Below, in pieces: positions 60,601 to 64,000 of a stretch of 64,000 nt of DNA. The DNA comes from Acholoe squamosa (Eukaryota > Annelida > Polychaeta > Phyllodocida > Polynoidae): positions 47,989,777 through 48,053,776 of the forward strand of contig OX439050.1 in assembly GCA_949317995.1 (NCBI GenBank), given 5' to 3'. Under the pieces are notes generated by a model. That model saw only the letters and a list, made by a program, of their open reading frames with translations, made no database searches and was not told the DNA's origin. The first letter of the stretch is position 1. Every line of letters starts with the position of its first letter. The position numbers and the translations under genes are program-made.

Positions 60601-63514
60601 ATTATTACATTACTGAATCTTTTGATTGCTGTTCACAACCATACTGACATTCACACTATGGACTGTCTTAGGAGCATCAGGTAAATAATCCGTGAATGGA
60701 CAGTCATACCAGTAGATGGTCAGTAGACTACTGCATCTATGCTGCTGCACAGAGTGTATAATTTCTGGTATCTATTAACATTCAGTTGAGAGTCAGTAGA
60801 CTACTGATTCTAGTCTGAAATGCAGTGCATATTCAGTTGATAGTCAGTACACTACTGAGTGTAGACTGAAAATGCAGTGTGGAGTCAGCTGTTTCGGAAG
60901 TATTTCAGCAGTACCTACTGCAATATGCAGTTGTTGATCAGCATATTCTCAGTAGCCACTGATAGGAGAAGTAGATACTGCCTTCTGGTCCGGGTTAGGA
61001 CCACGATGACATCACTAGCAAGTGATTTTGCATAGTGACACTGTGCACTTTCACTCTGAACAGGTGCCAAGTGTGCTGCGGACCAGAGAAGTCAGTCCCT
61101 AGCAGGGCCTTATGGGTCTGAATAAATGAATAACATCTGTTTTAATTGGACTATATTGATCAGAAGGCAAGTCTGGTACAGTGGTTCGGTTAATGTCCGC
61201 CAGGCGGTTCTGACAACCACCACCTGCGTCTGTGGCCGATACAGAAACCACCTGCTACTTCATTTTGCAGCACCAAAGCCATTGCTTTAAGAACCAATTT
61301 TGGTAACAGTAAACCTATATGTTTTTCAGGTCCAAGTCCTGTGAAAAAGAAACAGATCTATGCCTCAACATGACAGAGACGTCAATATGTCCATAATTTT
61401 GAAGTGATCCAATGTATGATTTTACTTTGAAGCTTCTATTGGAGCACCCGGGTCGGAGCTCACTTTGGGTGCAAATTCATTCCTAGCTATACACATTACA
61501 TTTTTATTAGAAACCCACAAACGGTTCTGCAAATCAGTGCAAATAGAGTTCCTGTTAGAACAAGTTTTGATATTTCTTTTTGTCAATTTATGCAATGGGA
61601 GCTCAATTCAACTGAACAATGCTATCTATAACCTATTTCTTCGTGCTCTTCCTATAGAAGATCGCTTACGGTAGTTCACAGCGAAGCTACCACTTAGCCG
61701 ATTGATACCGTTACAATGGCAGTTCTCAGTTTCACAGAACCCTCTCTGCTATCAATACACCAATTGGTGCTCTTTCTATAGGCTGGTTCTGGCAGCATTT
61801 AGGTTCTGATGAGATGGAGACAAGCTTGTCCCTGAAAGTGGGTGTTATCCACAGACAGGGTACTCACCATATAACGAATTTTTCTGATGATTTTTTTTTT
61901 GTAAAAACCAGCAAATTCAAAATGGTAGACCCACTGGGTGTTGGTCTAGTGTACTGTAGGAGTTTTGTCTGTTTATCAACCAATGAGTGCTCTTATGGAA
62001 GAGGTGTGAATTACTATCTATTTCTACATTTCTCACCCAATCTGCCACATTACTAACATATTCATAGCACGAGGACTGAGAATGAACAATCTTCTCGGCC
62101 TAAGCCACACTGGTAATATCAATGGTAATGGGCAGGGGATATTGAATCGCTGCCATTGCATAGTAAGACGATGATTTATTTAGTATCCCTAAGAGGCCTT
62201 GAAAAGTACAGACCCGATTCTATCAGTGTCTACTCCTTGTCACACGGGTAGAATTATTTATACAGAAAGTATTACTGTAAGAAACAGTAATACATTACAT
62301 GTTCTGACAGTGCAATCCCAGGTTGCACAAAGACATTGACATAACGTTGGCCCAACGTTGGCCCAACCATCAGCTTTACATGGGCTGCCCATCCTGTCGA
62401 CTTTAGGCCCGACATTACCAACCAAATGCCAATATATGCCTAACATTGGCATTTGGTCGGCACACATCAGCATTGGCAAATAGTCGGCCACTTTTGCGAA
62501 TGCCCTGCCAGCATTTGGCCAATGTTGGCATTTGGTTGGCAAAATGCCAATGGCTGTCCATATACCTCGCCCCAATGGGCAGCCAATGTTGGTCCGATGT
62601 CATCGTCAAATATTTGTGTGCTACCTTGGATATGTTTTCTTCAATGCCCAGTAATGAGATTCACATTACATTGGCAAAAAAATATTAAAAAAATCTTTGA
62701 AATTCCTGCAATGAACATTATCGATCCGAAGAGATTGCTCTATGGAACCAATATCTAGGTTCCAATATCTATTAGAAGCCTGTCCATTTATCAGACAGTG
62801 TAACATGAATGAAGATATGCTGCAAATGAACTAGACGATTTAAAAAAGCTTGAATATGTATAGAAATAAGTCGAGTATATTTCACATACAAATGCTTACA
62901 GACAACACATGATCGAAAACACGTACACCAGCGGCTAAGTAAGGCAAAAAAAGAAACTTCGATAAATGTATAGCAAAATGCCAAAGTGAGACGCAACAAG
63001 AAAATATGCTCAACAAATCAACAGTTCGTTTACGCTGTATAAACCCTACTTTGCTGAAACAGCTTTTCTTTCAAATATAAAAGGGAAAAGGGACAGTGAT
63101 TGTGTCTGTTAACTGTCAAATTTGTAATAAAATCCAATAAAGAGGACTCTCAAGGGTGTGTCCAGAGGCTTTGAAGTATTTAGTATGATGAGGTGTGATA
63201 ACTCACTACCACGTTACCCGGGTAAATTGATAAAAAGAGCTAATAAAAATCGTAGCCAACTAGAAACTGTTTTCTTTTGATAGGAATCCTCCTATTCAAA
63301 GTGATAAATATTTTAGAAAACACACTCTGCATGCAGGATTGAAGACACAAATACATATTCAAATTGAGCAAAAAATGGATTTCGTGAAAATGGAATAGAA
63401 ACATGATAAGAAGGACTGTAAAAGTAAGCTAAAATAACACTGTGCCTTCTTTACCTTTAGCTCATTAAACTGTTCACTGCTCCAAAACGCAGATCCAAAA
63501 TGGATATGGTGACG
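29080..63514 (-). CDS. ANO7: Anoctamin (TMEM16), ANO7-like; 20 exons, whole-gene entry
   Basis: TMEM16 proteins are ten-segment membrane proteins acting as calcium-activated chloride channels or lipid scramblases; which one this is cannot be read from sequence. Twenty minus-strand exons join without a frame break into 884 residues, against roughly 900 for the family. Hallmarks in order: [16 protein letters not shown] start of the cytosolic domain (residues about 58-73), FAAFPLHD-type end (AAAFPLHD, 252-259), [30 protein letters not shown] (TM1), TRxx-like acidic turn EEEEERPRPEY, FVNFYSS (TM5), GKQMINN (TM6), DEYLEMVLQFGF (TM7), [10 protein letters not shown] (TM8) and IPES-type [15 protein letters not shown] after TM10. 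Calcium ligands equivalent to mouse ANO1 N650, E654, E702, E705, E734 and D738 are N621, E625, E667, E670, E699 and D703. Family membership is certain. The ANO7 assignment rests on remembered matches such as RFLGSDN, FGLRNEEC and [13 protein letters not shown]. The first exon, and whether more lies outside the window, are uncertain. Confidence 0.94.
29467..29623. repeat. Diverged direct repeat, 111-bp spacing
   Basis: ATCAGCTAACCTATTCTTTA...GGATAAGTGACA at 29,467 and ATCAGTTAACATGTTCTTTA...GGACAAGTGACA at 29,578. Confidence 0.7.
29724..30002. mobile_element. Harbinger-like MITE, copy 2
   Basis: 279 bp, ends GGGAGTGGTCAT / ATGACCACTCCC, TTA duplication at 29,721-29,723 and 30,003-30,005. Interior TTTTACGCCCCCCTCAAACC as in the other copies. 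Lies in the last ANO7-like intron. Confidence 0.8.
30084..30786. mobile_element. Mariner-like MITE candidate
   Basis: 703 bp bounded by TA and inverted ends CACTGAAAACTTATA, with inverted similarity continuing ~45 bp (TAATCATTGAAGATGAC / TAATCAGTGTAGATCAC) and ATGATGACCCT motifs inside. TA target fits Tc1/mariner. No transposase frame. Confidence 0.5.
31024..31261. mobile_element. MITE with ATAAGACGC repeats
   Basis: About 238 bp with inverted ends CTACCATAATCTCCCGCG / CTACCGTAATCTCTCGCG. The interior repeats GTATAAGACGCAC five or more times. No clear target duplication. Confidence 0.65.
32520..32651 (-). CDS. ANO7: ANO7-like exon 19, TM10 and C-terminal helix
   Basis: 132 nt, phase 0 both ends. 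[20 protein letters not shown] then [35 protein letters not shown] matches the conserved sequence just after TM10. The next intron (3.4 kb) holds a Harbinger-like MITE and two further inverted-repeat elements. Confidence 0.97.
33091..33181 (-). CDS. ANO7: ANO7-like exon 18, TM10 start
   Basis: 91 nt, ATTACAG acceptor and TTCGAG|GTGAG donor. [20 protein letters not shown] then [10 protein letters not shown]. The RYxDYRDExG sequence before the last helix is a family hallmark. Confidence 0.97.
33607..33781 (+). mobile_element. SINE-like element, copy 8, in the intron after ANO7-like exon 17
   Basis: Near full length with a small deletion of the TTTAACGCCA segment. The 13-bp duplication has one mismatch: GGAATAAAAATGT (33,594-33,606) and GGAATAGAAATGT (33,782-33,794). 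Confidence 0.9.
33852..33985 (-). CDS. ANO7: ANO7-like exon 17, TM9 end and outer loop
   Basis: 134 nt, ATTCAG acceptor and TGCAG|GTAGG donor. [20 protein letters not shown] then [23 protein letters not shown] is a possible glycosylation site on the outer loop. A SINE-like copy is in the next intron, 70 nt away. Confidence 0.96.
34450..34655 (-). CDS. ANO7: ANO7-like exon 16, TM7, TM8 and start of TM9
   Basis: 206 nt, TATCAG acceptor and AGTAAT|GTAAGT donor. [20 protein letters not shown] (TM7), [20 protein letters not shown] (TM8; E699 and D703 are the remaining calcium ligands), then [20 protein letters not shown] (TM9). Confidence 0.98.
35153..36926 (-). repeat. Minisatellite of exon end plus splice donor, ~73-bp unit, ~24 copies
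   Basis: Tandem units of 70-73 bp fill most of the intron after exon 15. Read on the minus strand, each unit contains the last ~37-43 nt of exon 15 (codons [12 protein letters not shown]), the donor ATGG|GTGAGT, and ~30 nt of intron ending in TTATAG. I counted 24 intronic units plus the genuine exon copy. Units differ by few substitutions (CTC/ACTC/AATC after GGTACT; 3-nt deletions in some), so the array is young or homogenised. The exon-like part stays open in the exon frame in nearly all copies. Confidence 0.95.
36927..37054 (-). CDS. ANO7: ANO7-like exon 15, pre-TM7; source of the minisatellite
   Basis: 128 nt, CTGCAG acceptor and ATGG|GTGAGT donor, phase 2 to 1. [20 protein letters not shown] then [20 protein letters not shown] and EM. 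The two glutamates of DEYLEM (667, 670) match the calcium ligands E702/E705 of mouse ANO1. The last ~40 nt of this exon and its donor are tandemly copied about 24 times in the intron that follows. Confidence 0.97.
37526..37623 (-). CDS. ANO7: ANO7-like exon 14, TM6 with calcium ligands
   Basis: 98 nt, TTACAG acceptor and CC|GTAAGT donor. [20 protein letters not shown] then [13 protein letters not shown]. The N and E spaced i, i+4 in NNAQE (residues 621 and 625) correspond to the first two calcium-binding residues of mouse ANO1 (N650, E654). Confidence 0.97.
37948..38114 (-). CDS. ANO7: ANO7-like exon 13, TM5
   Basis: 167 nt, CAACAG acceptor and AATGAAGAG|GTCGGT donor. [20 protein letters not shown] then [20 protein letters not shown] and [16 protein letters not shown] and FVNFYSS are among the most conserved anoctamin sequences. 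Confidence 0.98.
38539..38719 (-). mobile_element. SINE-like element, copy 9, minus strand, in the intron after exon 12
   Basis: Full-length, same strand as the host gene. Exact 10-bp duplication ATTGTTTGAG at 38,529-38,538 and 38,720-38,729. Confidence 0.9.
38762..38957 (-). CDS. ANO7: ANO7-like exon 12, TM3 and TM4
   Basis: 196 nt, phase 0 to 1. [20 protein letters not shown] completes TM3 and [20 protein letters not shown] is TM4, which lines the ion/lipid groove in TMEM16 structures. A minus-strand SINE-like copy lies in the next intron, 43 nt from this donor. Confidence 0.97.
39386..39523 (-). CDS. ANO7: ANO7-like exon 11, intracellular loop and TM3 start
   Basis: 138 nt, phase 0 both ends. 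[20 protein letters not shown] then [15 protein letters not shown], then the hydrophobic [16 protein letters not shown] and EPYFP are family motifs. Nothing notable in the next, short intron. Confidence 0.97.
39561..39617. repeat. TA dinucleotide microsatellite
   Basis: 57 bp of uninterrupted AT alternation, ending 38 bp upstream (in gene sense) of ANO7-like exon 11. Confidence 0.99.
40330..40890. mobile_element. Long palindromic element, ~560 bp
   Basis: Arms about 40,330-40,510 and 40,720-40,890 are inverted copies sharing AGTATTTTCATTG, AGTCATACTTTCTAGCAAAT, GTAAGGGCAGGA-type text and CAGAGTATGAC. In the intron after exon 10. No coding content. Confidence 0.75.
41038..41690. repeat. ~30-bp minisatellite, first block
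   Basis: Degenerate units GAGGTAGCAGCACCTTTAAA plus CACAGTGGCT in the intron after ANO7-like exon 10. Confidence 0.95.
42126..42600. repeat. ~30-bp minisatellite, second block
   Basis: Same family as the block at 41,038 but with nearly identical units AAGGTAGCAGAACCTCTAAA plus ACACAGTGGTT. The ~430 bp between the blocks is unrelated. Confidence 0.95.
43835..43917 (-). CDS. ANO7: ANO7-like exon 10, TM2 end and acidic loop
   Basis: 83 nt, CCACAG acceptor and GAGGAAGAG|GTAAG donor. It encodes [20 protein letters not shown] then LDFEEEE. The following 4.3-kb intron holds a 30-bp minisatellite, a long palindrome and a TA microsatellite that abuts the next exon. Confidence 0.96.
44549..44731 (+). 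mobile_element. SINE-like element, copy 10, in the intron after exon 9
   Basis: Full-length copy with exact 11-bp duplication GGCCACTTGAG at 44,538-44,548 and 44,732-44,742. Confidence 0.9.
44794..44960 (-). CDS. ANO7: ANO7-like exon 9, first outer loop and TM2
   Basis: 167 nt, TTTTAG acceptor and TGGG|GTAAG donor. The extracellular loop has six cysteines ([20 protein letters not shown] ... DVC), as expected of the disulphide-rich loop of anoctamins, followed by [16 protein letters not shown], the start of TM2. A SINE-like copy lies in the next intron. Confidence 0.97.
44961..45205 (-). repeat. Tandem copies of the exon 9 splice-acceptor region
   Basis: Units of about 62-66 bp (the last ~100) occupy half of the intron before exon 9. 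On the minus strand each ends in a TAG acceptor-like site: the real one at 44,961-44,962 and copies at 45,027, 45,089 and 45,190. Shared text includes CATAAGATGCA and ATACAGGGCACCTCTG (plus strand). Copies are diverged. Confidence 0.75.
45427..45517 (-). CDS. ANO7: ANO7-like exon 8, TM1
   Basis: 91 nt, TGTAG acceptor and GC|GTGAGT donor. It reads [20 protein letters not shown] then [11 protein letters not shown]: the first membrane helix with its LLPAAVVG motif. The next intron is only 466 nt and consists largely of repeats of its own 3' splice region. Confidence 0.97.
45924..45965. repeat. Hairpin, 18-bp stem, 4-nt loop
   Basis: TATAAGAATGGTAAAGTG - TCAG - CACTTTGCCGTTCTTATA, two wobble positions. 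In the intron after exon 7. Confidence 0.8.
46166..46334 (-). CDS. ANO7: ANO7-like exon 7, pre-TM1
   Basis: 169 nt, phase 0 to 1. It encodes [20 protein letters not shown], then [20 protein letters not shown] and [16 protein letters not shown], the conserved entry to the first membrane segment. Next intron: a short hairpin (45,924-45,965) and two small direct repeats. Confidence 0.97.
47062..47191. mobile_element. Short MITE, GGATG family, copy 1
   Basis: 130 bp palindromic element, ends AGGGCTGCGTCCACTGC / AGGGGTGCATCCACTGC, rich in GGATG and CATCC. Same family as 53,456-53,562, opposite orientation. In the intron after exon 6. Confidence 0.75.
47407..47575 (-). CDS. ANO7: ANO7-like exon 6, cytosolic domain
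   Basis: 169 nt, phase 2 to 0, donor GAT|GTGAGC. It reads [20 protein letters not shown] and continues through [19 protein letters not shown]. The RFLGSDN start (R supplied across the junction) is typical of ANO7. The following intron contains a 130-bp MITE. Confidence 0.96.
47816..48139. mobile_element. Inverted-repeat element, ~324 bp
   Basis: Arms of ~100 bp (47,816-47,920 and 48,030-48,139) are inverted copies sharing GCACTTTCTCGCCTC, TTTCCCGAA, TTGCTCAGGTTC and GACCGCAGTATGAC. Ends ATTCGCTGTATTACG / ATTCGCCGTATAACG. AT-rich centre. In the intron after exon 5. Confidence 0.75.
48199..48440 (-). CDS. ANO7: ANO7-like exon 5, cytosolic domain
   Basis: 242 nt, TATCAG acceptor and GACAG|GTAAG donor, phase 0 to 2. 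It carries [20 protein letters not shown] and [14 protein letters not shown], family motifs, then [20 protein letters not shown]. This is the largest exon found. The next intron contains a 324-bp inverted-repeat element. Confidence 0.96.
50612..50778 (-). CDS. ANO7: ANO7-like exon 4, cytosolic domain
   Basis: 167 nt, TTTCAG acceptor and GAAGAG|GTGGGT donor. It begins [15 protein letters not shown] and ends [15 protein letters not shown], the usual linker and start of the anoctamin dimerisation fold, with a lysine-rich stretch between ([14 protein letters not shown]). The next intron (48,441-50,611) holds no element I recognise. Confidence 0.95.
51640..53972. repeat. Diverged intronic duplication
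   Basis: The segment 51,640-52,196 is matched by 52,820-53,000 plus 53,583-53,972. Shared text includes TTCCCAGTGAGAGCCACCC, TGAGACCCAGCATCA, ACAATGATGAGCTTCAGGGG and GTCAGAAGTT. The second copy is split by ~580 bp that include a GGATG-family MITE. Small open frames in both copies are not conserved. Confidence 0.8.
53456..53562. mobile_element. Short MITE, GGATG family, copy 2
   Basis: 107 bp, ends AGGGGTGCATCCACTGC / AGGGCTGCGTCCACTGC. It lies inside the second half of the intronic duplication, which it helps to interrupt. Confidence 0.75.
54415..54436. repeat. CA microsatellite
   Basis: About ten CA units. Confidence 0.95.
54809..55121. mobile_element. Harbinger-like MITE, copy 3
   Basis: 313 bp, ends AGGAGTGGTCATTATTTATC and its reverse (CCACTCCC right end), TTA duplication at 54,806-54,808 and 55,122-55,124. 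In the intron after ANO7-like exon 3. Confidence 0.8.
55278..55374 (-). CDS. ANO7: ANO7-like exon 3, start of the cytosolic domain
   Basis: 97 nt, CAG acceptor and ATTG|GTGAG donor, phase 0 to 1. It ends in YFRDGKRKI, the family signature that leads into the dimerisation domain. The preceding [12 protein letters not shown] is low-complexity, as usual for this variable part. The following 4.5-kb intron contains a diverged internal duplication and two MITEs. Confidence 0.9.
56344..56562. mobile_element. piggyBac-like MITE, copy A
   Basis: 219 bp, ends CCCTTTAAGGATG / CCCCTTAAAGACTG, flush TTAA at both sides (56,340-56,343; 56,563-56,566). Interior carries GCATGATGCATGAATG-type palindromic text shared with many other spots in the window. 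TTAA target plus CCC ends fit piggyBac. Confidence 0.75.
56620..56855. mobile_element. piggyBac-like MITE, copy B, decayed right end
   Basis: Left end TTAA (56,616-56,619) then CCCTTTAAGGACTG; right end CTTAAAGGGG followed by TCTAA, a mutated TTAA. Interior contains GCATTGATGCATCAAGC. It lies 50 bp from copy A. Confidence 0.6.
56945..56986 (-). CDS. ANO7: ANO7-like exon 2
   Basis: A 42-nt exon, TTTCAG acceptor and CCG|GTAAG donor, phase 0 at both ends: [14 protein letters not shown]. It contains an ATG that could be the start codon of a shorter form (MADPLVPRP). The assignment rests on splice sites, GC-rich coding-like sequence and frame. The next intron holds two piggyBac-like MITEs. Confidence 0.6.
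58012..58124. repeat. GC-rich hairpin repeat, copy 1
   Basis: Inverted ends CGCCTCCCAC / GTGGGAGGCG; the left part contains GCCGCGTAGCAGCGGTACCG and CGGGAGTGCGCTATGA, shared in outline with 59,452-59,501. Confidence 0.6.
59452..59501. repeat. GC-rich hairpin repeat, copy 2
   Basis: Inverted ends GGAGTTGCA / TGCAACTCC around GCCGCGTAAGCGGCCGGGAG and CATAGTGA, resembling the core of the copy at 58,012. Confidence 0.6.
59522..59543. promoter_or_regulatory. Double CRE-like palindrome
   Basis: Two TGACGTCA octamers (59,523-59,530 and 59,535-59,542) separated by CTAG form a perfect 22-bp palindrome. TGACGTCA is the consensus CREB/ATF site. It lies in the first ANO7-like intron next to a GC-rich hairpin; function unknown. 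Confidence 0.6.
59676..60998. mobile_element. Candidate composite inverted-repeat element
   Basis: Inverted ends CCCGGACCAAAATGCAGTAG / CCCGGACCAGAAGGCAGTA. The left ~380 bp and right ~330 bp are rich in GCAGT/CAGTA words; a tRNA-like sequence lies in the centre. No frame of note. Confidence 0.4.
60118..60192 (-). other. tRNA-like sequence (probable tRNA-derived SINE head or tRNA relic)
   Basis: Minus strand has an A-box-like GGTGGCTCAGGGGGC (60,173-60,188) and a B-box-like GTTCAAATCC (60,130-60,139) at tRNA spacing, 75 nt overall. The first and last seven bases do not pair and I could not fold a clean anticodon arm, so I do not call it a functional tRNA. Confidence 0.55.
62317..62629. mobile_element. 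Inverted-repeat element rich in TTGGC motifs
   Basis: Bounded by CCCAGGTTGCACAAAGACAT and inverted CCAAGGTAGCACACAAA; the interior repeats CCAATGTTGGC, GCATTTGG and TTGGCCCAAC on both strands. About 313 bp, in the first ANO7-like intron. Confidence 0.6.
63455..63514 (-). CDS. ANO7: ANO7-like exon 1 (first seen), N-terminal
   Basis: Sixty nt between a TTCCAG acceptor and an AAG|GTAAAG donor read as 20 residues, [20 protein letters not shown], in phase 0 with the next exon. An alternative acceptor (CTCAG) 14 nt upstream would lengthen it. I do not recognise the peptide as an anoctamin motif; the exon is assigned by borders, phase and position only. There is no ATG here, so the start codon lies upstream outside the window, or translation starts at the ATG in exon 2. 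The following 6.5-kb intron (56,987-63,454) holds several inverted-repeat elements listed separately. Confidence 0.5.
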
Positions 63515-64000
63515 CTGGAAGGGTGAAGCTGAGAATTAGATTAAGTAAACTATTAAATTTCATCTCCTGAGGTGTAATATTAGTATCTCAATTTGAATCA
63601 AAGTTTTCATCCTCCTACTTTGAATCCACCATATAAGCTATATAACATAAACTATACTCAGAATAACTGTATCAATGGCACGTATATAGCTAGAGAAAAA
63701 CTGAAAACATTGTTTTCATGAGCACTGGAAAAGTCAACGCAATAAGACGATTCTATCATTTTACACCCTTAATTATCGCGAAGGACTCCGCAGTCTGAAT
63801 TCCTCAGGGGGAACTTGAGCGCGAAACACCAAGACATGAAATAATCACATACGTGGGTTTTTACTGTAGACCGGCTGATGTAAAAGACCGGCTGTTATCC
63901 AAGACTTGGATCATAGTGAATTTTCAAATTCCAATACCCTTGTACCCCCAGCGCTTAATCGAGACCCATGCTTATTCGAACACCCTCCTCCTATACAGGC
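63515..64000. other. Upstream of first seen ANO7-like exon
   Basis: No further exon recognised; ends in a fragment of the CGCTTAATCGAGA dispersed repeat. The true first exon may lie beyond the window. Confidence 0.4.

Overview
The window is animal nuclear DNA, AT-rich, with long introns, many short transposable elements and several minisatellites. I see no bacterial, organellar or viral gene. The recognisable genes are spliced and conserved across animals, and the repeat content suggests a marine invertebrate. The commonest short repeat has a GAGTGAGTGAGT...TTTAACGCC head that reminds me of repeats in mollusc genomes, but that is recollection and I cannot name the phylum.

The right half (29,080 to about 63,514, minus strand) is one gene, an anoctamin (TMEM16) closest to ANO7. 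I could place 20 exons. All have GT/AG borders and compatible phases, and they join into one frame of 2,655 nt (884 residues plus stop). The order is: cytosolic N-terminal domain, ten membrane segments, and a short charged C-terminus. All six acidic or amide residues that bind calcium in TMEM16 proteins are present. The N-terminus may continue beyond the window. Introns hold most of the sequence and are full of MITEs, SINE-like copies, palindromes and minisatellites.

Two intronic arrays grew out of the gene's own splice borders. About 24 copies of the 3' end of one exon with its splice donor lie at 35.15-36.93 kb. They repeat the codons for two calcium-binding glutamates, and each copy could be read as an in-frame 36-nt mini-exon. 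At 44.96-45.20 kb there are about four copies of a splice-acceptor region.

The left half (1-29 kb) has little certain coding sequence. It holds a 2.5-kb foldback element (1.33-3.86 kb), one GC-rich minus-strand exon of an unidentified gene (6,493-6,771), a 26-bp minisatellite (8.04-8.56 kb), and a spliced but broken minus-strand gene that looks like an OB-fold (RPA-like) protein (11.4-13.4 kb). It also holds two dead non-LTR retrotransposon fragments (13.9-14.4 kb minus, 19.5-20.64 kb plus) and a 37-bp minisatellite with higher-order structure (18.29-19.30 kb).

Across the window I recognise ten copies of one SINE-like family, nine of them with target-site duplications. There are also three Harbinger-like MITEs with TWA duplications, piggyBac-like MITEs with TTAA ends, and single hAT-like, mariner-like and other inverted-repeat elements.
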